Notes under the pieces: generated by a model
What the model saw: only the letters and a program-made list of their open reading frames with translations
Databases searched by the model: none
Told to the model about the DNA's origin: nothing
Made by a program: the position numbers and the translations under genes
Source of the DNA: Capsulimonadaceae bacterium
Lineage (GTDB): Bacteria > Armatimonadota > Armatimonadia > Armatimonadales > Capsulimonadaceae
Direction of reading: 5' to 3'
DNA length: 64,000 nucleotides
Assembly (NCBI GenBank): GCA_031292625.1
Contig: JARLGU010000001.1
Location: forward strand, 110,006-174,005
Shown here: piece after piece, positions 21,336 through 30,310 of the stretch
Numbering within the stretch: position 1 is the first letter of the stretch
Layout: the number at the start of each line of letters is the position of its first letter

Positions 21336-21848
21336 ATGACTGTTCGCCAATTTTGTGTCGTGGCGTTTGCCGTGGTCGGCGCGGACCAGGTGTCGAAGCA
21401 TTTTGCGCTTCGAGCGCTTTCGCCTCAGAACAGCATCTCGATCATTCCCGGTTTCGCTCAATTGACTCTGACCACCAATACGGGAGCGGCCTTTGGCGCT
21501 TTGCAGGGCGCATCGCCTTACCTCGCCGTTGTGGCGCTCATTGCGGTTGTTGGGATTGCTTTTCACGTAGGCCGTCAGTCGACGCTCGATAGAACGACTG
21601 GCTGTGCGTTGGCTCTTGCATTGGGCGGAGCTCTCGGGAATTTCATCGACCGTGCGTTCCGGCGTTATGTCGTGGATTTTTTGGATGTTTACGTGGGGCC
21701 TCATCACTGGCCTGTGTTTAATGTCGCCGATGCTTGTATTTGCACGGGGGTAGGGCTTCTCGCGCTGCAAGCGCTTCGCGGCGGAGGAGACACGACTCCG
21801 ATATCGGGGGAACCACGCGGGGAACAACCCGCGTCCGTTTCGGAGTAG
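21336..21848 (+). CDS. lspA: Lipoprotein signal peptidase (signal peptidase II)
   Basis: This 170-aa membrane protein has four predicted helices and the family motifs ADQVSKHF, NTGAAFG (residues 48-54), the first catalytic Asp in RYVVDFLD (D114) and the second in FNVADA (D132). It cleaves lipoprotein signal peptides before the lipidated cysteine in the inner membrane. The gene is next to lgt, which performs the preceding diacylglyceryl transfer, so the two steps of lipoprotein maturation are co-encoded with a 9-nt gap. All catalytic residues are intact. Confidence 0.96.
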   Translation: MTVRQFCVVAFAVVGADQVSKHFALRALSPQNSISIIPGFAQLTLTTNTGAAFGALQGASPYLAVVALIAVVGIAFHVGRQSTLDRTTGCALALALGGALGNFIDRAFRRYVVDFLDVYVGPHHWPVFNVADACICTGVGLLALQALRGGGDTTPISGEPRGEQPASVSE

Positions 21849-21857
21849 TTTACTTGT

Positions 21858-22688
21858 ATGCATCCTGACTTATTTAAACTCCCTTTTCTTGGAGGCCGCG
21901 TCGTTCACACGTATGGCGTGTTGCTTCTTATTGGATTTCTTCTGTCGCTCTGGCGCGCCGTTACGGTCGCGCGGCGTAATGGCGAAAAGCCGATCACGAC
22001 GCAAGACGTTTTGGACGTTTCGGTCTGCTTGCTGCTCGCCGGCATTGTCGGCGCCCGGCTCGCGTTCGTTCTCCTCGATCCGCACCTGCGCCTCTACACG
22101 ATCGCGGAGGCGGTTGCGATCTGGAATGGCGGGATCACTTTCGACGGCGCTCTGATTGGCGGATTGCTCGCGATTGTCGCGTTTTGTAAGCTTCGTAGAC
22201 TGCCGATCCTGCCGATGCTCGACCTGCTCGGTCCCGCTTCCGTGATCGGATATGCGGTCGGTCGTATCGGCTGCTTTTTCAACGGCTGTTGCTATGGCGG
22301 CCCAACGAATCTTCCGTGGGGCGTCAAGTTCCCTGAGGGCATCGTTGACGGTCTTCAGGTCTATTCCGTCCCGTGCCACCCCGCGCAGCTTTACTCGACT
22401 GTAATGAGCCTTCTCTTGTTCGGCTTGCTCGCACTTCGCCAGAAAAAGAAGGGCTTGCCGTCCGGCGATCTGTTCTGCTGGTACCTAATTGGCACATCGG
22501 TCGAGCGGTTTATCATGGAGCTTTTCCGCCGGGGCGTCACCAGCGACATGGTGCGCGGCACGCCGCTCACGACTGCCCAATGGTTCTGCGTCGCGCTCGG
22601 TCTGGCCGGCGCGGCGTGGCTTGTCGCGATTCATCGGCACGCAAGAGCGTCGAAGCCGGACGCAACGCCGGCGGGTGATGCGATATAG
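21858..22688 (+). CDS. lgt: Prolipoprotein diacylglyceryl transferase
   Basis: The 276-aa protein has about seven membrane helices and the Lgt signature GRIGCFFNGCCYG (residues 135-147) containing the essential Arg of the phosphatidylglycerol site (R136), plus HTYG near the N-terminus and a C-terminal RFIMELFR helix. It transfers diacylglycerol to the lipobox cysteine of prolipoproteins. It follows lspA by 9 nt and is expected to be in the same transcript. The second cysteine-rich turn is common in this family outside Proteobacteria. Confidence 0.95.
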   Translation: MHPDLFKLPFLGGRVVHTYGVLLLIGFLLSLWRAVTVARRNGEKPITTQDVLDVSVCLLLAGIVGARLAFVLLDPHLRLYTIAEAVAIWNGGITFDGALIGGLLAIVAFCKLRRLPILPMLDLLGPASVIGYAVGRIGCFFNGCCYGGPTNLPWGVKFPEGIVDGLQVYSVPCHPAQLYSTVMSLLLFGLLALRQKKKGLPSGDLFCWYLIGTSVERFIMELFRRGVTSDMVRGTPLTTAQWFCVALGLAGAAWLVAIHRHARASKPDATPAGDAI

Positions 22689-22804
22689 CATTGATGCAAC
22701 CGGCGGAGACTTTCAGCTTCCAGGAGCAAAGGAATAGGCGGCATGCGATGTACCGCGTTTGCGCTGCCGGAGGCTTCTAATAGTTCGATCTAGAAAAACC
22801 AATC

Positions 22805-23926
22805 ATGCGCCAATCATTTGAGATTACCGAACAGGATGCAAACCTTCGGCTCGACGTCTTTCTCACCGAGCGCCTTCGGGATCTTTCGCGCTCACACATT
22901 CAGAAGCTGATCCTCACCCACGCTATCCGTATCAACGGAGATCCGGCCAAGTCGGGCTATAAGACACGCGAAGGCGATCAGGTCGAAATCGACATCCCGG
23001 CCGCGCAGCCTCTGACCAGCGCGTCGCCGGAACCGATCCCGCTGAACATCGTTCACGAGGACGACGATCTGATCGTGATCAACAAGCCCAAGGGCATGGT
23101 GGTTCATCCTGCTCCTGGCGCCGAGACGGGGACATTGGTCAATGCGCTGATGTACCACTGTACGGATCTTTCGGGTATAGGCGGCGTCCTTCGCCCCGGA
23201 ATCGTCCATCGTCTCGATAAGGATACGACCGGTCTGCTGGTCGTCGCCAAGAACGACGTCGCCCATCGAAGCCTTGCGGAGCAGATCAAGCAGCGCACCG
23301 CCGTACGCAAGTATCAGCTTTTGGTATGGGGGAGGGTGCCCTTCAAGCACGCGGTGATCGACGCACCTATCGCCCGCCATCCGGTGGACCGCAAGCGCAT
23401 GACCGTTTACGAGGATATCGATACGGCGACCCGGTTTCCCAGACGTCCTCTCGATAAGCGGCTGCCGCCGTTTCCGCCCGATTTGGACGATCTCGCGCAG
23501 ACGGGACCGCCGGAGGAGTTTCCTCCGCAGGGCTTGCGCGAAGGAATGGGCTTGCCCGGAGGAGCCCGGGCCGCCGTGACCGAACTGCGTCTGCTGGAGC
23601 ATCTGGGGATTTTTTCGTGGATGGAAGCGATCCTGCAGACCGGCCGCACGCATCAGATCCGCGTGCACACGGCGTTCGCGGGGTATCCCGTCGTGGGCGA
23701 CGTTATCTATGGCGGAATGCGGCGCATTTCGGCCGACGAGCTGCGCGGTCCGCTTCTTACGCGGCTGAACGATATGATCGCCAAGCTGCGGGGCCAGTGC
23801 CTGCATGCCTACTCGCTTTCGTTCACGCATCCGCGCACGGGCAATCGCCTTCAGTTCCACGCCGAGCTACCGCCTGAGATCGCCGAGCTGGTCGACTTCC
23901 TCCGGCGTATCGACGAGGAGGCGTAG
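22805..23926 (+). CDS. RluD/RluA-family 23S rRNA pseudouridine synthase with an internal insertion
   Basis: The 373-aa protein has an N-terminal S4 RNA-binding domain (residues 15-65) and an RluA-type catalytic domain with HRLDKDTTGLLVVAKN; Asp138 is the catalytic residue. The C-terminal GRTHQIRVH motif is present. Between the PIARHPVDRKRMTV and TELRLLEHL segments lies an extra proline-rich stretch of roughly 50 residues (about 205-260, PRRPLDKRLPPFPPDLDDL) that standard RluD enzymes lack. It modifies uridines in large-subunit rRNA. It lies 116 nt after lgt and is followed by a bidirectional terminator. The exact target position is not assigned. Confidence 0.88.
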   Translation: MRQSFEITEQDANLRLDVFLTERLRDLSRSHIQKLILTHAIRINGDPAKSGYKTREGDQVEIDIPAAQPLTSASPEPIPLNIVHEDDDLIVINKPKGMVVHPAPGAETGTLVNALMYHCTDLSGIGGVLRPGIVHRLDKDTTGLLVVAKNDVAHRSLAEQIKQRTAVRKYQLLVWGRVPFKHAVIDAPIARHPVDRKRMTVYEDIDTATRFPRRPLDKRLPPFPPDLDDLAQTGPPEEFPPQGLREGMGLPGGARAAVTELRLLEHLGIFSWMEAILQTGRTHQIRVHTAFAGYPVVGDVIYGGMRRISADELRGPLLTRLNDMIAKLRGQCLHAYSLSFTHPRTGNRLQFHAELPPEIAELVDFLRRIDEEA

Positions 23927-24055
23927 AGTCTGCTTATTTACGCGCGTTGGGGGCTTGGGCCTTCGTGAGAATTCTTCGCGCGGTCCAAGGCCGAACCTTG
24001 GATTTTGGTCGAGATAAGAAGCCTTGTGCGAAAAGCGACGGCATTACACATAGGG

Positions 24056-24092
24056 AAAGGCGCCGCGAGAGATCGTTCCTCGCGGCGCCTTT
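24056..24092. terminator. Bidirectional intrinsic terminator
   Basis: A perfect 14-bp stem (AAAGGCGCCGCGAG at 24056-24069 with its complement at 24079-24092) closes a 9-nt loop, with A-runs and T-runs at its ends. It lies 130 nt after the pseudouridine synthase and 12 nt after the stop of the small minus-strand gene, so it serves both. Confidence 0.88.
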
Positions 24093-24104
24093 GTATGAGT
24101 AGTC

Positions 24105-24284
24105 CTAGTAGGTATCGCGCCTTCGACGCCACTTGCCCGTTGGACGTTCTACGAGCATGGCGGCGATCCGATGCGTCTCCGCAATCGAAACCGCTTTGGG
24201 CCGTCGCACCATGGTGCTCAGCTTGAGAGCGATCTGCACTTTACCGGACTGAGGGGAAGATGATATCGAGAGGTGTCGAACCAT
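24105..24284 (-). CDS. Small basic protein of unknown function (59 aa)
   Basis: This short frame looks like a true gene although I do not recognise the product. A consensus promoter lies 44 nt upstream, GGGAAAGGA stands 10 nt before the ATG at 24284, and a strong terminator begins 12 nt after the stop. The protein is basic, with a KVQIALKLSTMVRRPKAVSI core and a C-terminal WRRRRDTY tail, and has no signal peptide or membrane helix. An in-frame GTG at 24293 is an alternative start giving 62 aa. The basic tail would fit a nucleic-acid- or ribosome-binding protein, but this is only a guess. Confidence 0.65.
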   Translation of the reverse strand: MVRHLSISSSPQSGKVQIALKLSTMVRRPKAVSIAETHRIAAMLVERPTGKWRRRRDTY

Positions 24285-24327
24285 CAGTCTCACGTCCTTT
24301 CCCGTATGATGTTATGAAGGTGTCTCC

Positions 24328-24356
24328 ATTATGGCGATCGCGAGCCTGGTTGTCAA
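24328..24356 (-). promoter_or_regulatory. Sigma-70-type promoter of the small basic protein
   Basis: On the minus strand TTGACA (24356-24351), a 17-nt spacer and CATAAT (24333-24328) give one of the best promoter matches in the window. The expected mRNA start near 24321 leaves a leader of about 36 nt carrying the AAAGGA ribosome-binding site. Confidence 0.75.
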
Positions 24357-24452
24357 CAAGAATCTTTTTGACTGCCTGGTCTCTCGATCCACGCGGCGAT
24401 CGTGATTGCCGCCACGCGCCTCATTGGAGCGCCCCCAGTGGCCGTTCAATGT

Positions 24453-27400
24453 TTACGGCAACGTCACCGAGATCGTCGTCTCGTCGCTCTTGCCTGCCTT
24501 GTTGACGGCCTGGACGGTAACTTTGTTCACTCCCGTCGAAAGCGGCGCGGTGGTCAAAGTGAATCGTTCGATCGTCTGGGTGAACGCGGGACCGGATGGC
24601 GTGGCGGAGTACCAGACGGGCGAATCGCCGACTTTGTATTGCACGGAGACGATCGCAGCAAGGTTGGCGGTTGCGATTCCGGTGAGGGTGAGCCGCTTCT
24701 GGTCGTCGACAGCACGGCTGCCGTCAACCGCAATCTTGGGCGGCGTGTTATCCACGATGACCGGTCCGCATTGGTCGTCGTCGGACAGGCTTCCGACAGG
24801 GTTGCTCGGCCGGTCGCTCGCGACAATCTTGATCCAGTATCGTCCGTCGGGCACGTTCGCCGTCTTCCAGACCTGCGTCGAAGGCGTTCCCTGCTCAGCG
24901 GGTGCGCCGGACGGCGTGGGAGGTTCGCCTGGCGAAGACGCGCCCATTTCGACGATCTCCACGGCCGATTCGATCGTTGCCTGGCCATCGAGTCCGGGAG
25001 GAGTTGGGATTGGCGGATCGCCTGCCTTCATAACGATCGTTGTTGTAGACGATTCCCTGGAGGAGTTCGACTGATGAGGTCGCTTGCCGCCTCGTTTAGG
25101 CTTCTCTTGAGACGCCGCCGGTGCGTCCGCTCCCCTTTGTTTTTTGTCGCCGGTCGATTGAGCGTCCTTCTTAATGACGGTCCAATCGACGCCGTTGGTC
25201 GAGTAGGCAAGCTCGAACGCGAGCGTATCCTTGTCGGGATCGCTGGCGGACCAGCGCACCGTGAAGTCGCCGGAAATCGCGTCACCGCCAAGCGGAGTTT
25301 GAAGCTTGACGACTGGCGGCTGGTTTTCGCCGAGATAGGAGATCCTGACGTCGCGCAACGCCGTTGCGGGCTCGGGGAGCGCTGCGTCGAATTGCGCCTG
25401 ATACTGAATATAGCGCGCTGCCGGGCTGACGATTTGGGAACCCTGCGAAACGGAGTAAGGATCCGACCACGCGCTCCACGTTCCGTCGGGCGTGGCGATT
25501 TCGCCGCTGCGCGTGCGGATATGCATGGCGGAAGACTGGGCGGCATCGGCGTCCCACGCGATTGCGCCCCACTGCGATTCGACTTTGGCGTCATGGACTG
25601 GCGACGTATATGTCGCTGGTCTGTCTGAAGGGTTCGCGCGATAGACTTGGGCGATATCGGCTGCGCCAGCGTACGCGGTTCCATCCGACGCGACGGCAAG
25701 GCTGATAAATCGGGGATCGGTATCAGACGCGCTGGAGAGGACGCTGTCGTCCGGGAGGATCCGGTACAGCGTTGCGCCGCCTGCGGCCCATATGCTGCCT
25801 CCGGCGGCTGCCTGCATCGCGTTGACGGGCGTTGCGATCTTCGGAAGCAGCTGCTTGACAACTGCCGGCGCTCCTGCCTGAGCGAGCGTAAGCTTTATCA
25901 ATGCGCCCTTGGGCGACGTGCCGATATAAACGGCATCATTCTTCCCGATCGCTAGACCTGTTACGTTCTGCTCTCCCGCAGAGTAGATTACGCGCGCCGA
26001 GCCAATGGCATCGATCGCGTAGACAATACCATCGGGTGAACCGGTGGCGTAGACGACGCCCTTGGAATCGACCGCGAGCGCGAGGATATGGGCGGATGCG
26101 GATGTGTAGAACGGCCTGGCATCCCCGATGGACTTGAGCGGCGCGCGGTAGATGCGTCCCTGTCCGCCGCCGGTCCCGATGTAGACGACTCCGCGCGCGC
26201 TATCGATTGCGAGCGCGGTGATGTACTTTTCTCCGGCCTCATAAGTCTGATAAACCTTTTCGCCTTTGCCGTCCATGCCGATCCGGTAGACGCTGCCATT
26301 GGGCGCGGAGCCCGCAAGGAGCGTGCCGGAGCAGGCATCATAGGCCAGGGCGGTCACTTCGACCTCGTCCGTCTTAAAGAACGGCTCGGCGCCCTGGGGC
26401 GTAACTTTGTAGACGGCGCCAGCGTCACCCGTCCCCATGTAGACCGCGCCCTTATCGTCCGTCGTGAGGCAGAGAGCATAGGAGGCCGGCGACGATGCGA
26501 AGGGGATCGGCGACGCTCCGGGCTGCACGCGTCCCAGGTTGCTGACCGCGGTTTCATCGAACTTGCCGAGCATGAATTGCTCTGCGCGGTCCTGTCGCCA
26601 GAGTACCGGCTGGCGCGCTACGGTGGTTGCCTTCTTCACGGAAGGCTTCGCTGCATCGCTGGATGCGTCTCCCGGCGGCGTGGACGTGTCAGGGGCCATC
26701 GTGGGCTTGCCGGACGCAGCGATTGCGATCGTCGCCGGAACCGGGGATGCTTCGGCGAGAGCTGCGAGCGGCGCTCCCGATATTGCCGCTTGCGGCGAGC
26801 CCAGGGTATCGAGAAAGCCCGGCGGGAAGGATTGGTCGCCAGCGGCATCCATGTCGGACGGTTGCGGTCCGCCTGCGTGCGTGGGCGTGTCCAAAGTGTT
26901 TTTGCGCGCGACTTTAATTCGCAGCGTTTGATTTCCGGATATAACCCACGGCGTCTGCTGGGTGACCTTGACTTCATCCTTTTCCGGTTTTAATCCTGTC
27001 GAGTGACGCGACCGAATGATGGCGGCAAGGTTCGGAGGGGCGAGGGGCAATTTCTCGCCCTCGATATCGAGCGCCATCGTCGGCAGAAGGAGCTTGGCGA
27101 CGATCTCGTCGTTTTTCGGCTTCTCAAGATATTTGCGCACCGTCTGCCGCAGATTTACGGGCGGCGGCCCCGACGGCAACCCAAAGCCGAACATTTCGGC
27201 AAAGAGGTCGCCCATCCCGGCGTTACCGCCTTTGATCGAGACGATCACGATCCCGTTTGGCGTGGAGGCTGGGATCGTTAGCGGGATCGTCCGCAGTTCA
27301 GGCTCCTGCTTGTACGGCTGCACGACGACGCCGACATTGATCGTTTCGCCTGGCTCGTAGGTTGCTTTCGGCGCGGAGATTTGCGTGATTTCCGCGGTCG

Positions 27401-28805
27401 GATGCTTGGCATCGATCTCGACGTGGAAATTGACGCTGCGGATCGTTACGGGTTCGTACGGGTTCGAGCGAAGCTGCATCATGAGCGAGGCAATGTCGAC
27501 CATTGCGGCGTCGCCGACGTTCATGGCGTCGAACACGATGTTGCTGCGCTGGATATGGCCGGTTTGCACGGTATCGACATCCAGTTTCGCCGTCGCGACG
27601 GCCTCTCCCGACTCGGGATGCACTTGATAGATTGCGTCGCCGACGATCGCCGGGATCAGTAGAGGCGTAAAAACGGGGTGGTTGATCATCCGGGCGTGGA
27701 AAGTCTTCGACGTTCCTTTGGTTCGATCCGTTACGTCCACGGTCACCGGAACCATTCGCGGCATCTCGCCGACGATTCCGCCGATCGAGAAGGCGCGGTC
27801 CTGAGTGATGCGCCCGACGGTAACGTCCGCTTTGCCGAGCTTGGTCGACGAATAGAGAGAAGGGTACAGATCCGTAATCGTAGCCGTTGTCATCGGCGCG
27901 TCGATGGCTCCGGATTCGAGCATCGGATGGCCGAACGCAACGATCCTATTGCCGTCACGGTAGGTGAGCGTGCCGATGCCGGTGAAATCAATGTCGCCCT
28001 GTACGAGCGAGCAGCCGACCGCCGCGCCAGGAACCAACGAGGCGCGATCCTGTGCCGTCGGCGGACGCAGGCTGCCGCCGCTGCCGCTTGCCATCGGGAA
28101 CAGGCCGTAAGGCGCGAGCGATTTTCCAAGGCGCGCCAAAGAACGCTGGCTCATGCCTGAGACCATCAACGGCATGCTGAGCGGAACGAGTTGCGTAGAG
28201 CCCTCCGGGTTGCTGGAGATCTCCCTGGATTCCGACGGCGCAAGCAGAGCTGCGAGGAGGGCGTTGTTGACCGCGATCTGGCCGGTTTGCGATGGAGCGC
28301 CCGGACCAATCCCTGGCGTTGGCGAGTTCGGAAGGCGCGGGCTCCAGGATTGGAGCATATCGCCGATCGGCGTCACCATCGCCAGCGGCTCGCGAGGGAA
28401 CGAAAAGCCGTAGGCGATCGCGCCGACGAGCCGGTTGCCGATGTAGACCGGACTGCCGCTCATTCCGTGTGCGATCATCGCGTTGCGCGCCACCGCCTGA
28501 CCGTCCGTCATGCGGATCAGCACGAGATCGCGTCCGTTGTTCATCTTCTTGAGAACGCCGCGGACGACGATGCCAAAGCGTTCGATTTTCGTTCCTTGAA
28601 ACACAGTCAGCGCGTATCCGGTCTGGCCGGGGCGAATGTCGGCGACGGGACAAAATCGCGCCGTATCGAACCAGCCGTGGTTTACGTGTTTGACTGGCGC
28701 GGGCTGAACCGGAGCCGCACTTGGCGGCGTCGACGCGGGCGCGGATGAGGCTAGCGAGGCGAACAACAGGGCAATGGCAACGGCAAGGAGCGGGCGGACA
28801 GGCAT
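24453..28805 (-). CDS. Secreted S55 (SpoIVB-type) serine protease fused to a beta-propeller and Ig-like C-terminus
   Basis: From the ATG at 28805, with AAGGGAAAC upstream, the protein is 1450 aa with a signal peptide (residues 1-22). Residues about 45-260 match the SpoIVB peptidase S55 domain: PGQTGYALTVFQGT, then AHGMSGSPVYIGNRLVGAIA with the candidate nucleophile Ser118. A mixed beta region follows to about 750. Residues about 770-1070 contain six or seven repeats of the type ITALAIDSARGVVYIGTGGG, the blades of a propeller. The C-terminal 380 residues resemble Ig/FN3 domains with a low-complexity charged linker. SpoIVB proteases sense and cleave partners in sporulation; here the substrate is unknown and the propeller may recruit it. 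The frame extends to 28913 without support. Confidence 0.85.
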   Translation of the reverse strand: MPVRPLLAVAIALLFASLASSAPASTPPSAAPVQPAPVKHVNHGWFDTARFCPVADIRPGQTGYALTVFQGTKIERFGIVVRGVLKKMNNGRDLVLIRMTDGQAVARNAMIAHGMSGSPVYIGNRLVGAIAYGFSFPREPLAMVTPIGDMLQSWSPRLPNSPTPGIGPGAPSQTGQIAVNNALLAALLAPSESREISSNPEGSTQLVPLSMPLMVSGMSQRSLARLGKSLAPYGLFPMASGSGGSLRPPTAQDRASLVPGAAVGCSLVQGDIDFTGIGTLTYRDGNRIVAFGHPMLESGAIDAPMTTATITDLYPSLYSSTKLGKADVTVGRITQDRAFSIGGIVGEMPRMVPVTVDVTDRTKGTSKTFHARMINHPVFTPLLIPAIVGDAIYQVHPESGEAVATAKLDVDTVQTGHIQRSNIVFDAMNVGDAAMVDIASLMMQLRSNPYEPVTIRSVNFHVEIDAKHPTAEITQISAPKATYEPGETINVGVVVQPYKQEPELRTIPLTIPASTPNGIVIVSIKGGNAGMGDLFAEMFGFGLPSGPPPVNLRQTVRKYLEKPKNDEIVAKLLLPTMALDIEGEKLPLAPPNLAAIIRSRHSTGLKPEKDEVKVTQQTPWVISGNQTLRIKVARKNTLDTPTHAGGPQPSDMDAAGDQSFPPGFLDTLGSPQAAISGAPLAALAEASPVPATIAIAASGKPTMAPDTSTPPGDASSDAAKPSVKKATTVARQPVLWRQDRAEQFMLGKFDETAVSNLGRVQPGASPIPFASSPASYALCLTTDDKGAVYMGTGDAGAVYKVTPQGAEPFFKTDEVEVTALAYDACSGTLLAGSAPNGSVYRIGMDGKGEKVYQTYEAGEKYITALAIDSARGVVYIGTGGGQGRIYRAPLKSIGDARPFYTSASAHILALAVDSKGVVYATGSPDGIVYAIDAIGSARVIYSAGEQNVTGLAIGKNDAVYIGTSPKGALIKLTLAQAGAPAVVKQLLPKIATPVNAMQAAAGGSIWAAGGATLYRILPDDSVLSSASDTDPRFISLAVASDGTAYAGAADIAQVYRANPSDRPATYTSPVHDAKVESQWGAIAWDADAAQSSAMHIRTRSGEIATPDGTWSAWSDPYSVSQGSQIVSPAARYIQYQAQFDAALPEPATALRDVRISYLGENQPPVVKLQTPLGGDAISGDFTVRWSASDPDKDTLAFELAYSTNGVDWTVIKKDAQSTGDKKQRGADAPAASQEKPKRGGKRPHQSNSSRESSTTTIVMKAGDPPIPTPPGLDGQATIESAVEIVEMGASSPGEPPTPSGAPAEQGTPSTQVWKTANVPDGRYWIKIVASDRPSNPVGSLSDDDQCGPVIVDNTPPKIAVDGSRAVDDQKRLTLTGIATANLAAIVSVQYKVGDSPVWYSATPSGPAFTQTIERFTLTTAPLSTGVNKVTVQAVNKAGKSDETTISVTLP

Positions 28806-29152
28806 TATTGTTTCCCTTCGGGCACGTTCACAACGCGCGGCGATCGTAGGAACGTGTGTAGTAATTCTCGAAGCCCTATCCGAAACCTCTCGACCCCAGG
28901 ATGGGGACCCCATCTCTCCTAAAAGGAGAGACTTTCAGAGCCGTTGTGCGCATCGCAACGGCCCGAAACTCCTCCCGTTCGTAGACCCCGAGCTCGCCGA
29001 AGGGGGCCGGGAGGAAGGGACCCACAAGGTGGGTAGGTTCCGCACACACGATCTTAGAAACGGACGTAGTCAAACTGACTGTTAGTTCGGTCTACTATGC
29101 CGGATTCCCTTTATACGTTCGGCCTGCGATTGCGTAACCGCGCTTGAATCTC
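28806..29152. other. Intergenic stretch, GC-skewed, no gene recognised
   Basis: These 347 nt lie upstream of the S55 protease gene. They contain the short hairpin TCTCTCCTAAAAGGAGAGA (28912-28930) and runs such as GGGGCC and CCCCATC, without codon bias in any frame. A 65-codon minus-strand frame at 28876-29073 has no SD and is not believed. Confidence 0.4.
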
Positions 29153-29255
29153 CTATTCCGCCAGAACTACACCCCCAAGCGCGTCCGAATCCATTTTGGG
29201 CCACGCTCCTCCGAACAGCGCGTACGCAGGCGGGCGGGATGCGCCGCTCACCCAC
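29153..29255 (-). pseudogene. Relict copy of the 3' end of the secreted GH gene at 35885-38794
   Basis: The minus strand here reads the last about 30 codons of the large GH gene with a few changes, ending in DSDALGGVVLAE-stop against DSDALGDVVLAE-stop in the intact gene. The match covers CCTATTCCGCCAGAACTACA, corresponding to 35882 onward, and stops abruptly at about 29255. It is a duplicated fragment without a start, left by a rearrangement. Confidence 0.75.
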
Positions 29256-29294
29256 TCAAATAACACAGGCCATGAGGCTACGGCTTATGCGACA

Positions 29295-29342
29295 ACGGTA
29301 AGCGGCGTTGGCACGGCAGAATCTATTGAGACAGGGCCGTAA
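29295..29342 (+). repeat. 48-bp exact direct repeat, copy 1
   Basis: This sequence is identical to 30311-30358 and flanks the secreted-protein gene at 29503-30225. Read on the plus strand in one frame it encodes TVSGVGTAESIETGP followed by TAA, so it looks like the tail of a lost plus-strand secreted-protein gene duplicated at both sites. Confidence 0.85.
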
Positions 29343-29502
29343 AGAGTTTGTCGGGTGCATTCCCAACGATGAGTTTTCCAAGACATATCAATATGGAGAC
29401 GCCCGTTGAGATTAACGGCTCTCCGCTTAACCCGCCTGTCGTAAATAGGATCGCCTGCTTCTGGGCCAACCCGGACCTCTTTGCGGTAGACTGGAATTAG
29501 TA

Positions 29503-30225
29503 ATGATGAACACACTTCGATCGATCGTCTTTCTGCTATTTTTAGTTGAAGTTTGCTCAGGCGTATGCGCATGGTCTGCGACGGATGCACCTCAGGGCGC
29601 TGCTGATCAAGTCTCCTTGTCATCGTTTTTGAATAAGGCGGGAGGCAAGCTCTCTTGTTACTTTACAATTGAAGACGTGGACGACGACCGGCCACTCGAT
29701 GAGCGCCAACTTCCATCGACGATGCCGGAAAGCAAGGCGCAGCTACTCGCTTTCCTCAAAACTCAGCTCTCAGATGCCTATGTTTTTGTTGACCCGAGCC
29801 GCCGTGAGGTCGTCCACATAGTAAGGCGCGCATTGAAGAATAGGTCCCAATATCCCCTCGACGCGCCGGTGTCGATAACGTACACGGGGCTTCTTTACTG
29901 GCTACCGGATGCTATCGGTACGGTAATTAATGGCCGAGTTGTGTCTGAAAGAGCCATATTGTCGACAAGAACGAGGATCGATACGGTAACAAATATTTCG
30001 GTTAAAGATATAAAGCAGCCAGTACGCAAGATCCTGACTTGTACAACGCCTTTGAACGGATACAGCCGGATTCTATGGCGCTCTACTGTGGGGCGCAACC
30101 GTACGAACGGCGACGAGGTCGTATTCGTGCAGTTCTTCGGTCCGTCGCAAGATCTTCCTGTCGTGCCGAGTACAGAAAAACCGATCCGAGAGGTACACAT
30201 AAATGCTGGAGGGAGCACCAAGTAG
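29503..30225 (+). CDS. Secreted protein of unknown function
   Basis: This 240-aa protein has an N-terminal signal peptide (MMNTLRSIVFLLFLVEVCSG, cleavage probably near CAWSA) and then a mixed alpha/beta domain with no family I recognise. The segment LLAFLKTQLSDAYVFVDPSRREVVHIV is reminiscent of a secretin/TonB short N-terminal domain (STN-like), but the match is weak. Base composition is more AT-rich than in the flanking core genes. The C-terminal segment RSTVGRNRTNGDEVVFVQFF is present again as a remnant at 35101-35190. The gene is bracketed by the 48-bp direct repeats, so it may have been inserted or duplicated as a unit. Confidence 0.6.
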   Translation: MMNTLRSIVFLLFLVEVCSGVCAWSATDAPQGAADQVSLSSFLNKAGGKLSCYFTIEDVDDDRPLDERQLPSTMPESKAQLLAFLKTQLSDAYVFVDPSRREVVHIVRRALKNRSQYPLDAPVSITYTGLLYWLPDAIGTVINGRVVSERAILSTRTRIDTVTNISVKDIKQPVRKILTCTTPLNGYSRILWRSTVGRNRTNGDEVVFVQFFGPSQDLPVVPSTEKPIREVHINAGGSTK

Positions 30226-30249
30226 CGGAGTGGCTCGTCGCAACGTCAT

Positions 30250-30279
30250 TACGGGCAGGTGATCTTGAACTGGGTGAAC
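30250..30279 (-). repeat. 30-bp relict of the 3' end of the secreted protein gene at 35177-35872
   Basis: Thirty bases match 35178-35207 with two mismatches, including a 22-bp exact core at 30258-30279. In the intact gene they encode the C-terminal TFTQFKITGP. Only the tail survives here. Confidence 0.6.
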
Positions 30280-30310
30280 TGCATCGCCTTTAGGCTACAA
30301 ATGCACGCTG

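Noticed and set aside
29285..29623. 112-codon minus-strand frame ending in the 48-bp repeat
   Set aside because: The repeat reads as a plus-strand C-terminal tail with its own stop; the minus frame overlaps the signal peptide of the real gene at 29503.
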